Positions 12,248-14,037 of a stretch of 14,037 bases of DNA are shown piece after piece (position 1 is the first letter of the stretch; each line of letters opens with the position of its first letter). The translations under genes were made by a program, and so were the position numbers. The DNA is from Propionibacterium sp. (GTDB lineage Bacteria; Actinomycetota; Actinomycetes; Propionibacteriales; Propionibacteriaceae). Under the pieces are notes generated by a model. It was not told where the DNA came from. It did not search any database and saw only the letters and a list, made by a program, of their open reading frames with translations. The DNA lies in contig DURG01000327.1 of the NCBI GenBank assembly GCA_012837465.1, forward strand, positions 1 to 14,037, written 5' to 3'.

Positions 12248-14037
12248 ATGCTCTCGCCCCAACGCGGCAGATACGACTTCCCTCCGCCCATCCCGGCCAC
12301 GGACGCGCCCGACACGCGCTCGCCCAGCCGGTTCCTCTGCTGGCTCATCCGCAGCTGCGGCTGGGTGGTGCCCGCCATGACCCTGGCCGCCTCGTCATGG
12401 ATGGTGCCCGGTGCGCTCACCCCGTGGCTGCTCGGCCGCGCCATCGACGCCGGCATCATGCGCGGCGACGCCGCCGCCACGACCGGCTGGGTGGCCCTGC
12501 TCCTGGGCGTGATCGCGTTCGGCGTGGTGGGCGGCATCCTGTTCCACACCTTCGCCGTGCGGATGTGGCTGCTGATCATCTACGGCACCCAACGACGCGT
12601 CTCCCGCAAGGCCGTGCGGCTGGGACACGTCCTCAACCGACGGGTCCCGACCGGCGAGGTGCTGAGCGTCTCGTCCTCGGACAGCGCCCAGTTCGGCGCC
12701 ACCATCGAGTCGTTCGGCGGCGCGCTGGCCGCCGTGGTGAGCTTCCTCATCGCCTGCGCGCTGATGTTCACCACGTCGGTGGAGTTGGCGCTGCTCGTGC
12801 TGATCGCCACCCCGCTCCTGCTCGCGGCCGCCACACCTGTCCTCAGGCCGTTGACGGCAGCGCAGGCGGCGGAGCGCACGGAGAACTCCACGCTCACCTC
12901 CATGGCCACCGACATCGTCACCGGCCTGCGCATCCTGCGCGGCATCGGCGGTGAGAGGACGTTCGCGGACAACTATGCGCGCCAGTCGCAGAAGGTACGC
13001 CGGCTCGGCATCCGGTTGGGCACGTGGCAGGCCGCCGTCGAGGCGATCAGCGTGCTCCTCTCGGGCCTGCTGCTCGTCGCGCTGGTCCACTTGGGCTCCA
13101 GGCAACTGCTCGACGGCACGCTCACCGTGGGCCAGTTGATCAGCTTCTTCGGCTACGCCATGTTCTTGATGGGGCCCATGCAGACCTGCTTCGACTTCGC
13201 GCAGAAGTGGGTCCAGGGCCTCGTCAGCGCCCAGAAGTCCATCGCGCTGCTGGGCGCCGAACTGCCCTGGCCCGACGGCGGCCGCACCCTCGGCCCAGCC
13301 CCGGTGCTGCGCGACGAGGCCTCCGGGGTGGAAGTCCACCCCGCCCGGATGCTGGGCATCGTGTCCGTGGACCCTGATGCCTCGGCCGCCCTCGCGGACC
13401 GGCTCGGCCGGTACTTGGGGGACACTCCCCAGGGGGAGGCCACGGACGAGGAACTCTCCGGGAAGGCGCTGCGCCGCGCCCGCAGGGAGCGGTTGGCGGC
13501 CCGTCGACGGCAGGCGCTGCTCGATGCCGAGGCCGCCCGCCAACCGTGGGGCGTGACGGCCGACGGCGTGGACCACCGTGACCTCGATCCGCTGGAGGTG
13601 CGCAAGCTGATCGTCGTGTCCCACACGGACGCCAGCCTGTTCGCGGGCACGCTACAGAACGCCGTCGATCCGTGGGGCACCCACGCCAGGGAGGAGGCCG
13701 AGGCGGCCCTGGTGGCGGCCTCCGCCGAGGACATCTACGAGTCGCTGCCCGGCGGGTGGCAGGGCCGGATCGACGAGAAGGGTCGCGGCCTGTCCGGAGG
13801 GCAGCGCCAGCGGCTCATCCTCGCCAGGGCACTGCTGCTCGACCCGGAGGTGCTCATCCTCGTCGAGCCCACCTCGGCGGTGGACGCCCACACCGAGGCC
13901 CGCATCGCCGAGCGGCTGGCCGAGTGCCGACGCGGCCGCACCACCGTCGTCGTGACCGCCTCGCCGCTGCTGCTGCGGCAGGCCGACGAGGTCTCGGTGC
14001 TGGTCGACGGGCGGGAGGTCGCCCGCGGGCACCACGA
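12248..14037 (+). CDS. ABC exporter half-transporter with degenerate nucleotide-binding domain (3' end beyond window)
   Basis: At least 596 residues with no stop before the window end. A soluble N-terminal tail (1-30) is followed by a six-helix exporter membrane domain (about 30-325), then a nucleotide-binding domain. The NBD keeps a perfect signature (LSGGQRQR, L515-Q519) and a D-loop (SAVD, 543-546). It lacks Walker A: the expected GxxGxGKS/T site reads GIVSVDPDASAAL (370-382). The Walker B aspartate is V539 (LILVEP, with E540 kept), the Q-loop glutamine position is H459 and the H-loop position reads VVTASP. Residues about 394-450 contain an Arg/Ala-rich insert. This half should not hydrolyse ATP at its own site, but its signature can complete the partner's site, as in heterodimeric exporters. 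The partner is probably the next gene, outside the window. The ATG at 12248 has AAGGA six bases upstream. Substrate unknown; drug or lipid export is likely. Confidence 0.88.
   Translation, partial: MLSPQRGRYDFPPPIPATDAPDTRSPSRFLCWLIRSCGWVVPAMTLAASSWMVPGALTPWLLGRAIDAGIMRGDAAATTGWVALLLGVIAFGVVGGILFHTFAVRMWLLIIYGTQRRVSRKAVRLGHVLNRRVPTGEVLSVSSSDSAQFGATIESFGGALAAVVSFLIACALMFTTSVELALLVLIATPLLLAAATPVLRPLTAAQAAERTENSTLTSMATDIVTGLRILRGIGGERTFADNYARQSQKVRRLGIRLGTWQAAVEAISVLLSGLLLVALVHLGSRQLLDGTLTVGQLISFFGYAMFLMGPMQTCFDFAQKWVQGLVSAQKSIALLGAELPWPDGGRTLGPAPVLRDEASGVEVHPARMLGIVSVDPDASAALADRLGRYLGDTPQGEATDEELSGKALRRARRERLAARRRQALLDAEAARQPWGVTADGVDHRDLDPLEVRKLIVVSHTDASLFAGTLQNAVDPWGTHAREEAEAALVAASAEDIYESLPGGWQGRIDEKGRGLSGGQRQRLILARALLLDPEVLILVEPTSAVDAHTEARIAERLAECRRGRTTVVVTASPLLLRQADEVSVLVDGREVARGHH

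Noticed and set aside
13349..13400. Frameshift hiding the Walker A motif of the ABC protein
   Set aside because: I read all three forward frames here and none contains a GxxxxGK[ST] pattern; the frame is continuous on both sides, so the loss is by substitution.
12395..13624. 409-codon minus-strand frame opposite the ABC gene
   Set aside because: It is a His/Gln/Glu-rich shadow typical of the antisense strand in GC-rich genes; the + strand frame has exporter membrane helices and an ABC signature.

Overview
The window is a GC-rich, gene-dense stretch of an actinobacterial chromosome. It most resembles the Propionibacteriaceae, judging by the fdxA-dapC pair, the GTG/ATG start mix, the actinobacterial SppA and VanW-type proteins and the methylmalonyl-CoA gene cluster. 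The family assignment is inference; no rRNA or other phylogenetic marker is present. I see no tRNA, rRNA, CRISPR array, transposase or phage gene.

Left part (1-5148, + strand). A tandem 39-bp repeat block (1-125) precedes sppA (S49 signal-peptide peptidase), then a membrane-anchored VanW-domain protein, then the translationally coupled pair fdxA (7Fe ferredoxin) and dapC (N-succinyl-diaminopimelate aminotransferase, lysine and peptidoglycan precursor synthesis). An unusually well-paired three-way-junction element covers the dapC stop codon and the following 70 bases (5138-5217).

Middle part (5258-10271). chrA, a two-domain chromate-type transporter, has its own promoter containing a perfect palindrome. 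It converges on, and overlaps by four bases, a minus-strand operon mmdA-mmdD-mmdC-mmdB. These four genes encode all the parts of a biotin-dependent, sodium-pumping acyl-CoA (methylmalonyl-CoA) decarboxylase: carboxyltransferase, small membrane subunit, biotin carrier and integral-membrane Na+ pump. Such a pump would turn methylmalonyl-CoA decarboxylation to propionyl-CoA into a sodium gradient.

Right part (10236-14037). A strong hairpin terminator separates the mmd operon from a minus-strand pair yeeE-tusA (thiosulfate-type sulfur transporter plus TusA/YeeD sulfurtransferase). The yeeE 5' flank holds five 12-nt units ending at its ribosome binding site. A roughly 560-bp divergent region follows. 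It holds a consensus promoter (TTGACA-N17-TAGCGT), a 19-codon leader peptide with a strong Shine-Dalgarno, and two hairpins, the second involving the ribosome binding site of the next gene. That gene is an ABC exporter half (truncated by the window end) whose nucleotide-binding domain has lost Walker A, the Walker B aspartate, the Q-loop glutamine and the H-loop histidine but keeps a perfect LSGGQ signature. It is probably the catalytically dead half of a heterodimeric exporter, possibly controlled by ribosome-mediated attenuation.

The items most deserving a second look are the leader-peptide/degenerate-ABC unit, the three-way junction after dapC, the 12-nt repeats before yeeE, and the sodium-pump operon in an actinobacterial setting.
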